Origin: Oenococcus oeni DSM 20252 = AWRIB129
Lineage (GTDB): Bacteria > Bacillota > Bacilli > Lactobacillales > Lactobacillaceae
DNA length: 64,000 nt
Reading direction: 5' to 3'
Assembly: GCF_000372485.1 (NCBI RefSeq)
Contig: NZ_AQVA01000008.1
Location: 1 to 64,000 of the forward strand
The notes beneath the pieces were generated by a model that had not been told where the DNA came from, searched no databases, and was given only the letters and a program-made list of their open reading frames with translations. This document shows positions 1 through 8,418 of this stretch, piece by piece (the stretch's first letter is position 1; the number at the start of each line of letters is the position of its first letter). The position numbers and the translations under genes were made by a program.

Positions 1-321
1 TTCCTAACCACTTTTAATGGTCCGGTGCACAGCTTTACTGTGGACCGTGGCACTGAGTTTAGTGGGCTAGTATCACTTGAATCACAATATGGTATTAAGA
101 CCTATTACTGCCATGCTTATACGCCAGCTGAACGTGGTAGTAATGAACGCTTTAATCGGAATTTACGTTATTTTTATCCTAAAGGGACTCGTTTTGAGCA
201 CATTAGTGCTCAAGATTTAACGACGACGTTACTCCAAATTAACCAGCGACCGCTTAAAATACTCGACTGGCAAACACCGTATCGGGTTATGCTGACAAAT
301 TTGTCCAAAAATTCGGATTAA
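1..321 (+). CDS. IS30-family transposase (C-terminal part, cut by window edge)
   Basis: This is the C-terminal part of a DDE transposase that cuts and joins IS ends. The frame is open from base 1. Visible family landmarks are VDRGTEFSG (second catalytic Asp), the block AYTPAERGSNERFNRNLR (containing the catalytic Glu), FYPKGTRF, and INQRPLKILDWQTPYRVML near the end, all in the order expected of IS30. The N-terminal helix-turn-helix and first Asp are outside the window. Whether the full copy is intact cannot be seen. Confidence 0.85.
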   Translation, partial: FLTTFNGPVHSFTVDRGTEFSGLVSLESQYGIKTYYCHAYTPAERGSNERFNRNLRYFYPKGTRFEHISAQDLTTTLLQINQRPLKILDWQTPYRVMLTNLSKNSD

Positions 322-330
322 ATTTGCAAT
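1..330 (+). mobile_element. IS30-family insertion sequence, right-hand part
   Basis: The window opens inside an IS30-type element; only the 3' part is present. The transposase stops at 319-321, and the AT-rich stretch after it (about 295-330) resembles the terminal region of lactic-acid-bacterial IS30 elements, so the right end probably lies near 325-335. The other end lies outside the window, so the terminal inverted repeat could not be paired and no target duplication could be checked. The element abuts the 5' end of comFA. Confidence 0.7.
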
Positions 331-1634
331 CTACCATTTCGAATTATTACGGTCGACTTGTTTTGAAATCCCGTTTTGAAACAGTAGAGGATCAACGGAT
401 CAAAATATTACCGTCTTTTGATAAAAATGGCTACTGTCAGCGCTGCCGACAACGGGCTGTTTGCTCCTTACCAGACCAAGAATACTTTTGTACTGTATGT
501 TTAAAAATGGGCCGAAATTCGAGTTTAAACTGTTTTTGGCACGCTGAAGATATTCGTGGAAAAAAACAAGAGAGCTGTTTGAATTGGAATGGACAACTGA
601 CTCGGCAGCAGCAGAAAGTATCTAATGAAATAATTGCTTCGATTAACAATAAAGAGAACCGATTGATTTGAGCTGTAACAGGGGCTGGAAAAACAGAAAT
701 GATTTTTCCGGCGATCGATCATGTAATTAAAAAGGGTGGCCGGGTTGCAGTTGTTTCCCCAAGAATCGACGTCATTTTAGAGCTTGCGCCGCGCTTAAGA
801 AAAGCTTTTTCCAAACTGGATTTAGTGCTTTTATATGGAGATACGCCGGAAGAGTATCATTATACGAAATTAGTTTTGGCAACAACCCATCAATTACTTA
901 AATTTTCGCAGGCCTTTGATTTATTGATTATTGATGAAGTCGATTCTTTTCCTTTTCATGGCGATTTGATGCTGGAATCGGCTGCTTTACGAGCCAGGAA
1001 AAAAATTGATTCAACAATTTATTTAACAGCAACACCAACAAAAAAATTAATTAATGACTACCGAAAAAAGCGGTTGGATGCTTCTTTTCTCCCACTAAGG
1101 TTTCACCAACATTTATTACCGGAATTAACTTTTTCACGAATTGGCGATTGGCGCAAGCAAATAATAAAAAATCGTTTGCCAAGAAAATTGAAGATCCAAA
1201 TCGAGAAATATCAAAAAAGCGGTCAGCGATTTTTACTGTTCGTCCCAAAGGTCAGCGATTTGAAAAATACTTTAGAAACTATTGAAAGTTTTTCGGAAAT
1301 CAAGGGACTGTCTGTTCATGCGGCCGATCCTGAGCGCAAAAGCAAAGTTCAGCAAATGCGGGATCGAAAAATACAATTTCTTGTTACGACAACAATTTTG
1401 GAACGCGGGGTAACTTTTCCGGGAATCGACGTGATTATTCTTGGAGCCGACAATCAAATTTTTTCAGTTAACGCAATTGTTCAAATTGCCGGTCGGGTCG
1501 GCCGTAATAAAGATCGTCCGAGTGGTTTGGTTTTAGCTTTAATCGAAGAAAAAACGCAAGTTTTGATACGAGCGTCTCGACAAATTCGTTTTATGAATGA
1601 AAAAGGTCTAAAACAACTCAATAATGTTCAATAA
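324..1634 (+). pseudogene. comFA: comFA, DNA-uptake ATPase/helicase, broken by an in-frame TGA
   Basis: ComFA is the membrane-associated helicase-like ATPase that drives single-stranded DNA uptake during competence. The frame runs 436 codons, the usual family length, but is split by TGA at 669-671. The stop lies just before the Walker A motif (AVTGAGKTEM), where relatives usually carry Trp, so TGG to TGA is the likely change. Before the stop is the four-cysteine zinc finger (CQRC ... CTVC); after it come Walker B (IIDEVD), LTATP and QIAGRVGR. The 5' end abuts the IS30 element and the only start is a TTG at 324 without a clear ribosome site, so the native start and promoter may be lost. The two parts would be about 115 and 311 residues. 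The gene overlaps comFC by 11 bases. Confidence 0.88.
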
Positions 1635-2304
1635 CTGTTTGGTTTGCGACAATTTATTTAATTCTGATCATCATTTTTCCGATTTAATCTGGCCAAATTT
1701 TAAGAATAATCCTTTGTGCCAGGAGTGCCGAAATAAAATCGAATTACTTTCCGGTGAAAAATGTGAAGATTGTGGACGCGTTACGTCAGAGAAAATTTGT
1801 CAGGACTGTTTATATTGGCGAAAGAAGTTTGATTTTAGTCTGTCCAATCATTCCTTGATTTGTTATAACGACTGGATGAAAAAATTTATGCATCAGTATA
1901 AATTCGTTGGTGATTATAGATTACGGCTGGTTTTTTTGGAAAAATTGTCCGACAAATTTAAAAATACAATTATTAAATCTGATTTTGTTATTCCGATCCC
2001 AATTAGTAAAAAAACATTGCAGATACGAGGTTTTAATCAAGTAACGGGTCTTTTTGATTTTGCTAGAAGTCGGATGTCGACGAAAATTCTTCAGGTTAAG
2101 CCAAAAGAACAGCTTTCAAAATTAAACCGTCGTCAACGTTTGAAAAAAGAGAATCTATTTTATTTGACCGGTTCCTCTATCGAAAATAAATCGGTGCTGC
2201 TGCTCGATGATGTGTACACTACCGGAACGACTCTTCATCAGACAGCGGCAGTATTATATGAAGCTGGAGCAAAAAAAGTTAACAGCATTACTTTGGCCCG
2301 TTAG
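1624..2304 (+). CDS. comFC: ComFC competence protein, phosphoribosyltransferase-like
   Basis: ComFC is a phosphoribosyltransferase-fold protein that acts with ComFA at the cytoplasmic side of the uptake channel. The 226-residue protein has N-terminal zinc-ribbon cysteine pairs (CLVC, CQEC, CEDCGR, CQDC) and near the C-terminus the PRTase signature VLLLDDVYTTGTT. Its start overlaps the end of comFA by 11 bases, suggesting translational coupling. The gene looks intact although its partner comFA is broken. In many lactobacilli hpf follows comFC; here secA follows directly. Confidence 0.9.
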   Translation: MFNNCLVCDNLFNSDHHFSDLIWPNFKNNPLCQECRNKIELLSGEKCEDCGRVTSEKICQDCLYWRKKFDFSLSNHSLICYNDWMKKFMHQYKFVGDYRLRLVFLEKLSDKFKNTIIKSDFVIPIPISKKTLQIRGFNQVTGLFDFARSRMSTKILQVKPKEQLSKLNRRQRLKKENLFYLTGSSIENKSVLLLDDVYTTGTTLHQTAAVLYEAGAKKVNSITLAR

Positions 2305-2321
2305 AATATTTATGTCTTAGT

Positions 2322-2330
2322 TGCTATAAT
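2322..2330 (+). promoter_or_regulatory. extended -10 promoter element for secA
   Basis: TGCTATAAT is a perfect -10 hexamer (2325-2330) with an upstream TGn extension, 43 bases before the secA start. No convincing -35 is visible at the usual distance. The position between the comFC stop and secA suggests that secA has its own promoter. Confidence 0.45.
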
Positions 2331-2372
2331 ATTTATCAGTGAAAATGTGCCTTTTTGGGCAGAGGAGTTAAT

Positions 2373-4739
2373 TTGGTTAATCCAGTTAGAAAGTTAATTG
2401 AAAATCCAAAACGTCAGTTACATAAATATGAACATTTAGCTGATTTGACAGAAGCGCATGCGGACGAAATGGCTGCTTTATCGGATAAGCAGTTACAGGC
2501 TAAGACCGACGAATTTAAAAGTCGTTATAAAAATGGTGAAACACTCGATCAACTTTTGCCAGAAGCCTTTGCGGCGGTTAGAGAAGCCGATAAACGCGTT
2601 CTCGGTCTTTATCCATTTAGAGTCCAAATTATCGGTGGTGCCGTTTTGCATGGTGGAAATATCGCCGAAATGAAGACCGGTGAAGGTAAGACGCTAACTG
2701 CCACGATGCCAGTTTATCTGAACGCCCTGCCGGGCGATGGTGTACATGTTGTTACCGTTAACGAATATTTAACCCAATATCAAGCCGAAGAAATGGGCCA
2801 GGTATATAAATTCATGGGTCTCTCGATTGGCGTCAATTTAAATGAAATGCCAAATGATGAAAAACGGGCTGCTTTTGCCTGTGACATCACTTATACAACC
2901 AATTCGGCAATCGGATTCGATTATCTGCGTGACAATATGGCTCAAACGATGGAAGAAAGGGTTGTCCGTTCTTTGAATTATGTCTTGATTGATGAGGCTG
3001 ATTCTATTTTGATTGATTCGGCCCGTACTCCTTTGATTATTGGTGGCTCTTCCGATAATGTAAACATGTTCTATCAAAGAGCCGATCGTTTTGTTAAGAC
3101 CCTTGATGAAGGGGAAGACAAAGATTATACGGTTGATGAAGAACAAAAGACTGCAATGTTAACCAATCAGGGAATTCATAAGGCCGAAATTTTCTTCAAT
3201 ATTGATAACTTGTACGATGATCAAAATGTTGCTCTGGCTCACTTTATCGAAACTGCTTTGCGGGCTAACTATTCTTTCTTCCGCGATAAAGATTATGTTG
3301 TCCGCGATGGAGAGGTTAAATTGATTGATCAATTTACCGGGCGTATTTCCGAAGGAACCAGAATGTCTGATGGCCTGCATCAAGCTTTTGAAGCCAAAGA
3401 AGGCGTCGAGATTCAGGGCGAAGGCACAACACTGGCTTCGATCACTTTGCAAAATTTCTTTAGAATGTACAAAAAAATCTCTGGTATGACTGGAACGGCT
3501 AAAACCGAAGAAGAAGAGTTAAAAGAAATTTATAATATGGAAGTTGTTCAGGTACCGACTAACGAGCCTGTCAGACGAGTCGATGAGCCAGATGTTTTGT
3601 ATTTTAATTTACGCGGAAAATTTAATGCCGTTGTCGATGAAATCGACCGGCTTTATAAAAAAGGGCAGCCGGTCTTGGTCGGAACTGTTTCGGTTGATAC
3701 TTCCGAGCTTCTCTCGCAGATGCTTGATAAAAAAGGTATTCAACATAATGTTTTGAATGCTAAAAATAATGCCAAAGAAGCGGAAATCGTTGCTCAAGCC
3801 GGTCAACGCGGTGCTGTAACGATTGCGACCAACATGGCGGGGCGTGGAACTGATATTAAGTTAGGCCCGGGAGTAGCTGATCTTGGCGGATTGGCCGTTA
3901 TTGGAACCGAACGCCACGAGTCTCGTCGAATTGACAACCAGTTGCGTGGTCGTTCCGGACGTCAGGGAGACCCTGGATTTTCTCGTTTTTACCTAAGCCT
4001 GGAAGATGATTTGATGGTTCGTTTTGGTGCTGACCGAATCAAGCAGATGATGCAGCGGATGAATCTTGATAATGATGATTCGGTTGTTAAGAATCGTATG
4101 ATTTCCCGTTCAATCGAATCGGCCCAAAAACGGGTTGAGGGAAACAATTACGATACTCGTAAGCAAGTCCTTCAGTATGATGATGTTATGCGCCAACAGC
4201 GTGAAATTATCTATGATGAGAGAACTCAAATCATGAAGTCGACCGAATCTTTGAAGAGTATTTTTTTGCCGATGGTTTATCGAACGATCGATCGGGTTGT
4301 CAATGCTCATACAACCGGTCAGCAAAAAGATTGGGATCTTCTATCAATTGTTGATTTTGTCGATAATGCTTTGGATAATTCCGGAGAAATAACGGTTGCT
4401 GATTTAAATGGTAAGAGTCTGAATGATATTAAAGTTTTGCTGTATGATTTGGCTAATCGTGAGTTTTTTGCAAAACAGGATGCATTGTCAGACAAAGAAC
4501 AAATGGTTAATTTTGAAAAAACAATTATGCTGCGTTCGATCGATCAACACTGGATGCAGCACATTGACGATATGGATCGTTTACGCCAATCGGTTATGAT
4601 TCGGTCTTATGGACAATATAATCCCTTAATCGAATACCAAACAGCAGCCTTTAGTACCTATAACAAAATGATTGACGATATCGAGTACGATACGACTCGT
4701 TTGTTTATGAAAGCTCAGGTTCGTCAGAATTTGCATTAA
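2373..4739 (+). CDS. secA: SecA preprotein translocase ATPase
   Basis: SecA is the motor ATPase that pushes preproteins through SecYEG. The protein carries Walker A MKTGEGKT (about residues 100-107), DEADSILID, the preprotein cross-linking region, and the second nucleotide-binding fold with [12 protein letters not shown] and [14 protein letters not shown] place the start at TTG 2373 (N-terminus [10 protein letters not shown]), five bases after the ribosome site AGAGGAG at 2361-2367; an in-frame TTG at 2355 lies upstream of that site and is unlikely. The product is 788 residues and ends KAQVRQNLH without the SEC-C zinc motif found at the end of many SecA proteins. prfB, often downstream of secA, is absent; a terminator follows. 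Confidence 0.97.
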   Translation: MVNPVRKLIENPKRQLHKYEHLADLTEAHADEMAALSDKQLQAKTDEFKSRYKNGETLDQLLPEAFAAVREADKRVLGLYPFRVQIIGGAVLHGGNIAEMKTGEGKTLTATMPVYLNALPGDGVHVVTVNEYLTQYQAEEMGQVYKFMGLSIGVNLNEMPNDEKRAAFACDITYTTNSAIGFDYLRDNMAQTMEERVVRSLNYVLIDEADSILIDSARTPLIIGGSSDNVNMFYQRADRFVKTLDEGEDKDYTVDEEQKTAMLTNQGIHKAEIFFNIDNLYDDQNVALAHFIETALRANYSFFRDKDYVVRDGEVKLIDQFTGRISEGTRMSDGLHQAFEAKEGVEIQGEGTTLASITLQNFFRMYKKISGMTGTAKTEEEELKEIYNMEVVQVPTNEPVRRVDEPDVLYFNLRGKFNAVVDEIDRLYKKGQPVLVGTVSVDTSELLSQMLDKKGIQHNVLNAKNNAKEAEIVAQAGQRGAVTIATNMAGRGTDIKLGPGVADLGGLAVIGTERHESRRIDNQLRGRSGRQGDPGFSRFYLSLEDDLMVRFGADRIKQMMQRMNLDNDDSVVKNRMISRSIESAQKRVEGNNYDTRKQVLQYDDVMRQQREIIYDERTQIMKSTESLKSIFLPMVYRTIDRVVNAHTTGQQKDWDLLSIVDFVDNALDNSGEITVADLNGKSLNDIKVLLYDLANREFFAKQDALSDKEQMVNFEKTIMLRSIDQHWMQHIDDMDRLRQSVMIRSYGQYNPLIEYQTAAFSTYNKMIDDIEYDTTRLFMKAQVRQNLH

Positions 4740-4767
4740 AAAAACGGAATTAATTTCCGTTTTTTTG
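4737..4767 (+). terminator. intrinsic terminator after secA
   Basis: AAAACGGAA (4741-4749) pairs with TTCCGTTTT (4755-4763), followed by a T run. The A run on the left makes it usable in both directions, so it could also end transcription of the convergent membrane-protein gene, whose last codons lie within it. Confidence 0.8.
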
Positions 4768-5046
4768 TTGACTTGAATTCATTAATTTATAAAGCTGATA
4801 AAGAAAACTCCAAGCAAAAATCATGCTTAGGATAGCGCAAATTAATAAAGTAATCCGATTTCCGAGAAAAATCCCGGCAATCGTAATTATCCCGAGTACT
4901 AATAGGATTAACCCGTTGTAAAGGGTCATTTTTTTAACCTCTGGATATCTTTTTGCTTCCCAGAGCAATAATTTTTTTTGTTGAGTCAATAAAAAGGATC
5001 CTAAAAGCAAATCGACCCCTGCTAAGATGATTCCGATAATGTTCAT
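4750..5046 (-). CDS. small membrane protein of unknown function
   Basis: A 98-residue hydrophobic protein with about three membrane segments (around residues 3-20, 43-64 and 67-88) separated by a short basic loop (LLLWEAKRYPEVKKM). No family is recognised. The gene converges on secA, and its 3' end overlaps the shared terminator. No strong ribosome site is seen upstream. It lies just downstream of the 6S-like RNA on the same strand, with that RNA's terminator between them. Function unknown. Confidence 0.6.
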   Translation of the reverse strand: MNIIGIILAGVDLLLGSFLLTQQKKLLLWEAKRYPEVKKMTLYNGLILLVLGIITIAGIFLGNRITLLICAILSMIFAWSFLYQLYKLMNSSQQKNGN

Positions 5047-5071
5047 AAATTAAATTCTACATTTTGCTTAC

Positions 5072-5279
5072 AAAAAAAGCACCCGTTAAACGGATGCCGA
5101 CACCGATGCTGCCGTTAGCTGACTTGCAGATTTTGACCCCTGAATAAAAGGTGGGAACCAAGATCATGCTGCGGGCGTCCAAATGAAAAGGCCTGCCTTA
5201 GACAATCACCGCTATTCCCTGGTCAATAGTTGTAAGGCAAAAACTGATAGTTAAGTCCAACGCGTACAGCCAAGTGCTT
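5072..5279 (-). ncRNA. ssrS: structured RNA, probably 6S RNA (SsrS)
   Basis: A gene-free stretch of about 200 bases has its own promoter and terminator on the minus strand. The ends pair: AAGCAC at the 5' end with GUGCUU in the terminator stem. Inside, GCUG, GUUGG and ACUU pair in order with CAGC, CUAAC and AAGU from the 3' side, giving one long interrupted hairpin. The apical part forms GCCUUA/UAAGGC with CAA/UUG and CUAUU/AAUAG inside it. Length, long-hairpin shape and position beside rarA fit 6S RNA, which binds the housekeeping RNA polymerase; in B. subtilis bsrA also lies near rarA (yrvN). The fold was done by eye. It does not show SRP, tmRNA or RNase P signatures. Confidence 0.6.
5079..5097 (-). 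terminator. terminator of the 6S-like RNA
   Basis: On the minus strand GCATCCGTTTAACGGGTGC forms a stem-loop, followed by seven T (plus-strand A run 5072-5078). The stem also supplies the 3' strand that can pair with the RNA's 5' end. Confidence 0.7.
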
Positions 5280-5285
5280 ATACAT

Positions 5286-5313
5286 ATTATATCAGCTGCT
5301 TATTTTCATCAAG
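5286..5313 (-). promoter_or_regulatory. promoter of the 6S-like RNA
   Basis: Minus-strand -10 TATAAT (plus 5286-5291) is preceded by a -35-like CTTGAT (plus 5308-5313) at a 16-base spacing. Transcription would begin near 5279. Confidence 0.6.
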
Positions 5314-5348
5314 TAGCGATAACTTTTTTATTAAGATATCTCAAAAAT

Positions 5349-5987
5349 TCATTCATTCTCGATTATTGATGGTCGCAGTTCCTCATTTATTTTCTTCACT
5401 ATTATTCTTCCGGAAAATAAATCGATCAGTCGTTTTTGAAAATTTTTACTGTCACTTGTTTCAACCAAGATCACCGCTTGGACTTTTGTTTGATAGTTGG
5501 TTTCCATGACCACTGCTTTTTGTTTTTCTATAAAATATTTAAGCTTGTCGATTAAAGAGTAGTCAAAAATCAATTGAAGTCGATCATAATTGACCAAAGT
5601 GGCAAGTTGGGCATTTTCGATCGTTTGGGAGGCCGACTGGGAATAGGCTCGAATTAGACCGCCGGCTCCCAATTTTATTCCGCCGAAGTAGCGGGTGACG
5701 GTAATTAAAACATTAATCAAATTATTTTTTGTGATTGCGTCCAAAACCGGTTTTCCGGCAGTTCCAACAGGCTCTCCATTATCGGACATTCTTTGGATTT
5801 CCCGATTAAGGCCAACTGTGTAAGCGAAAACAACGTGGTTGGCGTTCGGATTTTTTTTCCGAACATTTTCGATGATTTTTTTAGCTTCTTGTTCTTCTTT
5901 GAGCGGGTAAATATCAGCAATGAAGCGCGACTTTTTAATTATTAATTCTTTTGTGGAATTTTGTTTTACTGTAATCAACTGTTTCAA
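5349..5987 (-). CDS. yigZ: YigZ/IMPACT-family protein
   Basis: A 212-residue member of the YigZ (UPF0029/IMPACT) family, a conserved protein linked to translation control in eukaryotes and of unclear role in bacteria. The signature is DNGEPVGTAGKPVLDAI followed by VTRYFGGIKLGAGGLIRAY in the N-terminal half; the C-terminal part matches the family's second ferredoxin-like domain. Its start overlaps the rarA stop by four bases, so the two genes form an operon transcribed rarA to yigZ. The length is usual for the family. Confidence 0.9.
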   Translation of the reverse strand: MKQLITVKQNSTKELIIKKSRFIADIYPLKEEQEAKKIIENVRKKNPNANHVVFAYTVGLNREIQRMSDNGEPVGTAGKPVLDAITKNNLINVLITVTRYFGGIKLGAGGLIRAYSQSASQTIENAQLATLVNYDRLQLIFDYSLIDKLKYFIEKQKAVVMETNYQTKVQAVILVETSDSKNFQKRLIDLFSGRIIVKKINEELRPSIIENE

Positions 5988-7273
5988 TTTTTTAGACCGT
6001 TTTGTTGGTTTTCTTTTAATTTGGTATACGTTTCGGATAAGATTTGTTCGAATTTAGAATTTCCTTTGGCCGCAAAATATCTTTTATTCTTTATCTTGTC
6101 GGGCAAATATTGTTGGGCTACCCAGTCGTTTGGAAAATCATGTGGATATAAATAATCGATTTGTTGATTCTTTGTTTTTCCCCAATTTCTTGTATTTTTT
6201 AAGTGAATCGGTACATCTCCGGTATTACCTTTTTCGATGTCGCCAATGGCACTGTTGATTGCTCCATAAGCAGAATTTGATTTTGGCGACAATGCTAGTT
6301 CGATGACTGCGTTGGCCAGTGGAATTCTTGCTTCGGGAAGGCCAAGTTGAAGAGCTGCTGTGACGGCCTGGACTGCATGGGCAGCTGCATTGGGATTAGC
6401 CAAGCCAACATCCTCGTAAGCGATCACTAAAAGCCTACGAGCAGCAATTGTCAGGTCGCCGGCTTCGAGAATTCTTCCAAGATAATAAATACCGGCGTCC
6501 GCATCTGATCCGCGAATTGATTTTTGAAAAGCGGAAATGACATCATAATGAGCGTCCCCATTTTTGTCGCCGGACATTGATTTTCGTTGGATGGTTTCCT
6601 CAATAATTGGTAGAGTAATATGAATTTCTTTTTCTTTTCCAACTGCTTTAGTCGATAAAACTGCTAGTTCTAAGCCGTTTAAAGCGCTTCTCAAGTCTCC
6701 GTTGGTTGCTGTTGAGAGATGATTTTTTGCCTGATCGTCCAATTTGATATTGTAATTTCCCAATCCGTTTTCTTTGTCCGATAAAGCGCGATTGATCGCA
6801 GTTTTGATATCTTTTTCCGAAAGTGCTTCGACGTGAAAAATTTGTGTTCGCGATCTAATCGCCGGTGTGACTGATAAATAAGGGTTTTCGGTGGTTGCAC
6901 CTATTAAAACAATTCTTCCCGATTCCAAGTGAGGCAGAAGAAAATCCTGCTTTGTTTTATCCAATCGATGAATTTCATCAAGCAGCAAAATAACCGAGCC
7001 TGACATTTTTCCTTCTTCTGCAACTTCTTGAAGTTCTTTTTTTCCATCTGTTGCAGCATTTAAGATCCGAAAGGACAATTCCGTCGAGCCGGCAATTGCT
7101 GAGGCGATCGATGTTTTCCCGGTTCCTGGTTCTCCGTACAGTATCATAGAAGAAAGACGGTGTGCCTGTACCATCCGCCAAATTATTTTTCCTTTGCCAA
7201 TTAAGTGCTGTTGGCCAACTACATCTTCAATTTTTTTAGGCCTCATTCGAAAGGCCAAAGGCTGCTTATTCAT
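5984..7273 (-). CDS. rarA: RarA (MgsA) replication-associated AAA+ ATPase
   Basis: RarA is a clamp-loader-like AAA+ ATPase that acts at stalled replication forks. The 429-residue protein has Walker A GEPGTGKT (residues 47-54), Walker B LLLDEIHR (96-103), sensor 1 GATTENPY, and the C-terminal region with AYEDVGLANP, LSPKSNSAY and the ending YLYPHDFPNDWVAQQYLP typical of the family. The length is near normal. It is divergent from the str operon across a shared 230-base region and is followed by yigZ with a four-base overlap. Confidence 0.95.
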   Translation of the reverse strand: MNKQPLAFRMRPKKIEDVVGQQHLIGKGKIIWRMVQAHRLSSMILYGEPGTGKTSIASAIAGSTELSFRILNAATDGKKELQEVAEEGKMSGSVILLLDEIHRLDKTKQDFLLPHLESGRIVLIGATTENPYLSVTPAIRSRTQIFHVEALSEKDIKTAINRALSDKENGLGNYNIKLDDQAKNHLSTATNGDLRSALNGLELAVLSTKAVGKEKEIHITLPIIEETIQRKSMSGDKNGDAHYDVISAFQKSIRGSDADAGIYYLGRILEAGDLTIAARRLLVIAYEDVGLANPNAAAHAVQAVTAALQLGLPEARIPLANAVIELALSPKSNSAYGAINSAIGDIEKGNTGDVPIHLKNTRNWGKTKNQQIDYLYPHDFPNDWVAQQYLPDKIKNKRYFAAKGNSKFEQILSETYTKLKENQQNGLKN

Positions 7274-7341
7274 ACATTTATTTTAGGTTAAAATATTCGA
7301 TATTAAAAATATCTATTTTTGAGTTCGACCTTTGCTTATAG

Positions 7342-7370
7342 TTGACGGTTCGCCGGGGATGTTATACACT
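7342..7370 (+). promoter_or_regulatory. promoter of the rpsL-rpsG-fusA operon
   Basis: -35 TTGACG (7342-7347) and -10 TACACT (7365-7370) are separated by 17 bases; TATACA at 7363 with a 15-base spacing is an alternative. The position, about 135 bases before rpsL, leaves room for a structured leader. Confidence 0.6.
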
Positions 7371-7377
7371 ATTTACG

Positions 7378-7454
7378 TGCTTTCTTGCGCTTTTGTGCGG
7401 TTAAAAGCATTTTTTAAAGTCCAATTGAGGACACGCCTGGTACTGTGGACAGGC
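7378..7454 (+). promoter_or_regulatory. rpsL leader: terminator-like hairpin plus two small hairpins
   Basis: TGCTTT (7378-7383) pairs with AAAGCA (7404-7409), enclosing GCGC/GTGC, and is followed by six T (7410-7415), which looks like an intrinsic terminator inside the leader. Two further hairpins follow: GTCC/GGAC (7419-7432) and GCCTG/CAGGC (7435-7454). This could be an attenuator or ribosomal-protein feedback site for the str operon. The function is inferred from the structure only. Confidence 0.45.
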
Positions 7455-7505
7455 CATAAAAAAAGCAAGAAAAACCCAGTATTATCAATTATTTAGGAGA
7501 AATAT

Positions 7506-7919
7506 ATGCCAACTATTAACCAATTAGTTCGCAAGCCTCGCAAGCCAAGGACTTTCAAGTCCAAGGTTCCAGCTTTGAACTTTGGATATAATTCTATGTC
7601 CAGAAAACAAACCAACAATACTGCTCCGCAAAAACGCGGTGTTGCTACTCGTGTCGGAACAATGACACCTAAAAAGCCCAATTCGGCTCTTCGTAAGTAT
7701 GCTCGTGTTCGTCTTTCAAACCAGTATGAAGTTACTGCCTACATTCCAGGAATTGGCCACAACCTTCAAGAACACTCTGTTGTTTTAATTCGTGGAGGAC
7801 GTGTTAAGGATCTTCCTGGTGTTCGTTACCACATTATTCGTGGTGCCCTTGATACCGCCGGAGTTGAAGGCCGTATGAACGGACGATCAAAATATGGCGC
7901 AAAGCGGCCAAAGAAGTAA
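7506..7919 (+). CDS. rpsL: 30S ribosomal protein S12
   Basis: S12 sits at the decoding centre of the 30S subunit. The 137-residue sequence is typical, from [15 protein letters not shown] through the decoding loop [11 protein letters not shown], in which the lysine linked to streptomycin response is present, and [17 protein letters not shown] to the basic end. Ribosome site TTAGGAG lies upstream of ATG 7506. It is the first gene of the str operon. Confidence 0.98.
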   Translation: MPTINQLVRKPRKPRTFKSKVPALNFGYNSMSRKQTNNTAPQKRGVATRVGTMTPKKPNSALRKYARVRLSNQYEVTAYIPGIGHNLQEHSVVLIRGGRVKDLPGVRYHIIRGALDTAGVEGRMNGRSKYGAKRPKK

Positions 7920-7931
7920 AGGAGTAGACCA

Positions 7932-8402
7932 ATGCCTAGAAAAGCTTATACAAAGCAACAAGAAGTGTTGCCAGACCCAATTTATAATTCAAAACTTGTT
8001 AGTCGTTTGATCAACAAGTTAATGCTTGATGGAAAACGTGGAACTGCTTCATCTATCCTCTATAAAGCTTTCGATCGTATTCAGTCCGAGACTGGTAATG
8101 ATCCGGTGGAAGTATTTCAGCAAGCAATGGAAAATGTCATGCCTGTCCTTGAAGTCAAGGCTCGCCGTGTTGGAGGATCCAACTATCAGGTTCCTATCGA
8201 AGTTCGTCCCGAGCGCCGAACAACCCTAGGCCTTCGTTGGATTGTTCAGTATGCACGCTTGCGTTCCGAACGGACGATGGAAGAACGTCTTTCAAAAGAA
8301 ATCATGGATGCAGCCAACGGTACCGGAGCTTCAGTTAAAAAACGCGATGATACTCATAAGATGGCCGAGGCCAACCGTGCCTTTGCCCATTATCGTTGGT
8401 AA
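7932..8402 (+). CDS. rpsG: 30S ribosomal protein S7
   Basis: S7 nucleates assembly of the 30S head and contacts the E-site tRNA. The 156-residue protein has the family length and signature ([26 protein letters not shown] near the N-terminus, in two runs; VEVRP-type block PIEVRPERR; the end [13 protein letters not shown]). It is preceded by the ribosome site AAAGGAG, 12 bases after rpsL, and followed by fusA 16 bases on. Confidence 0.98.
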
Positions 8403-8418
8403 TTAAGAAGGAGATTAT

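Noticed and set aside
5130-5180. T-box-like GGTGGGAACC on the plus strand
   Set aside because: No gene follows on that strand, and the region folds well as a minus-strand RNA with its own promoter and terminator.
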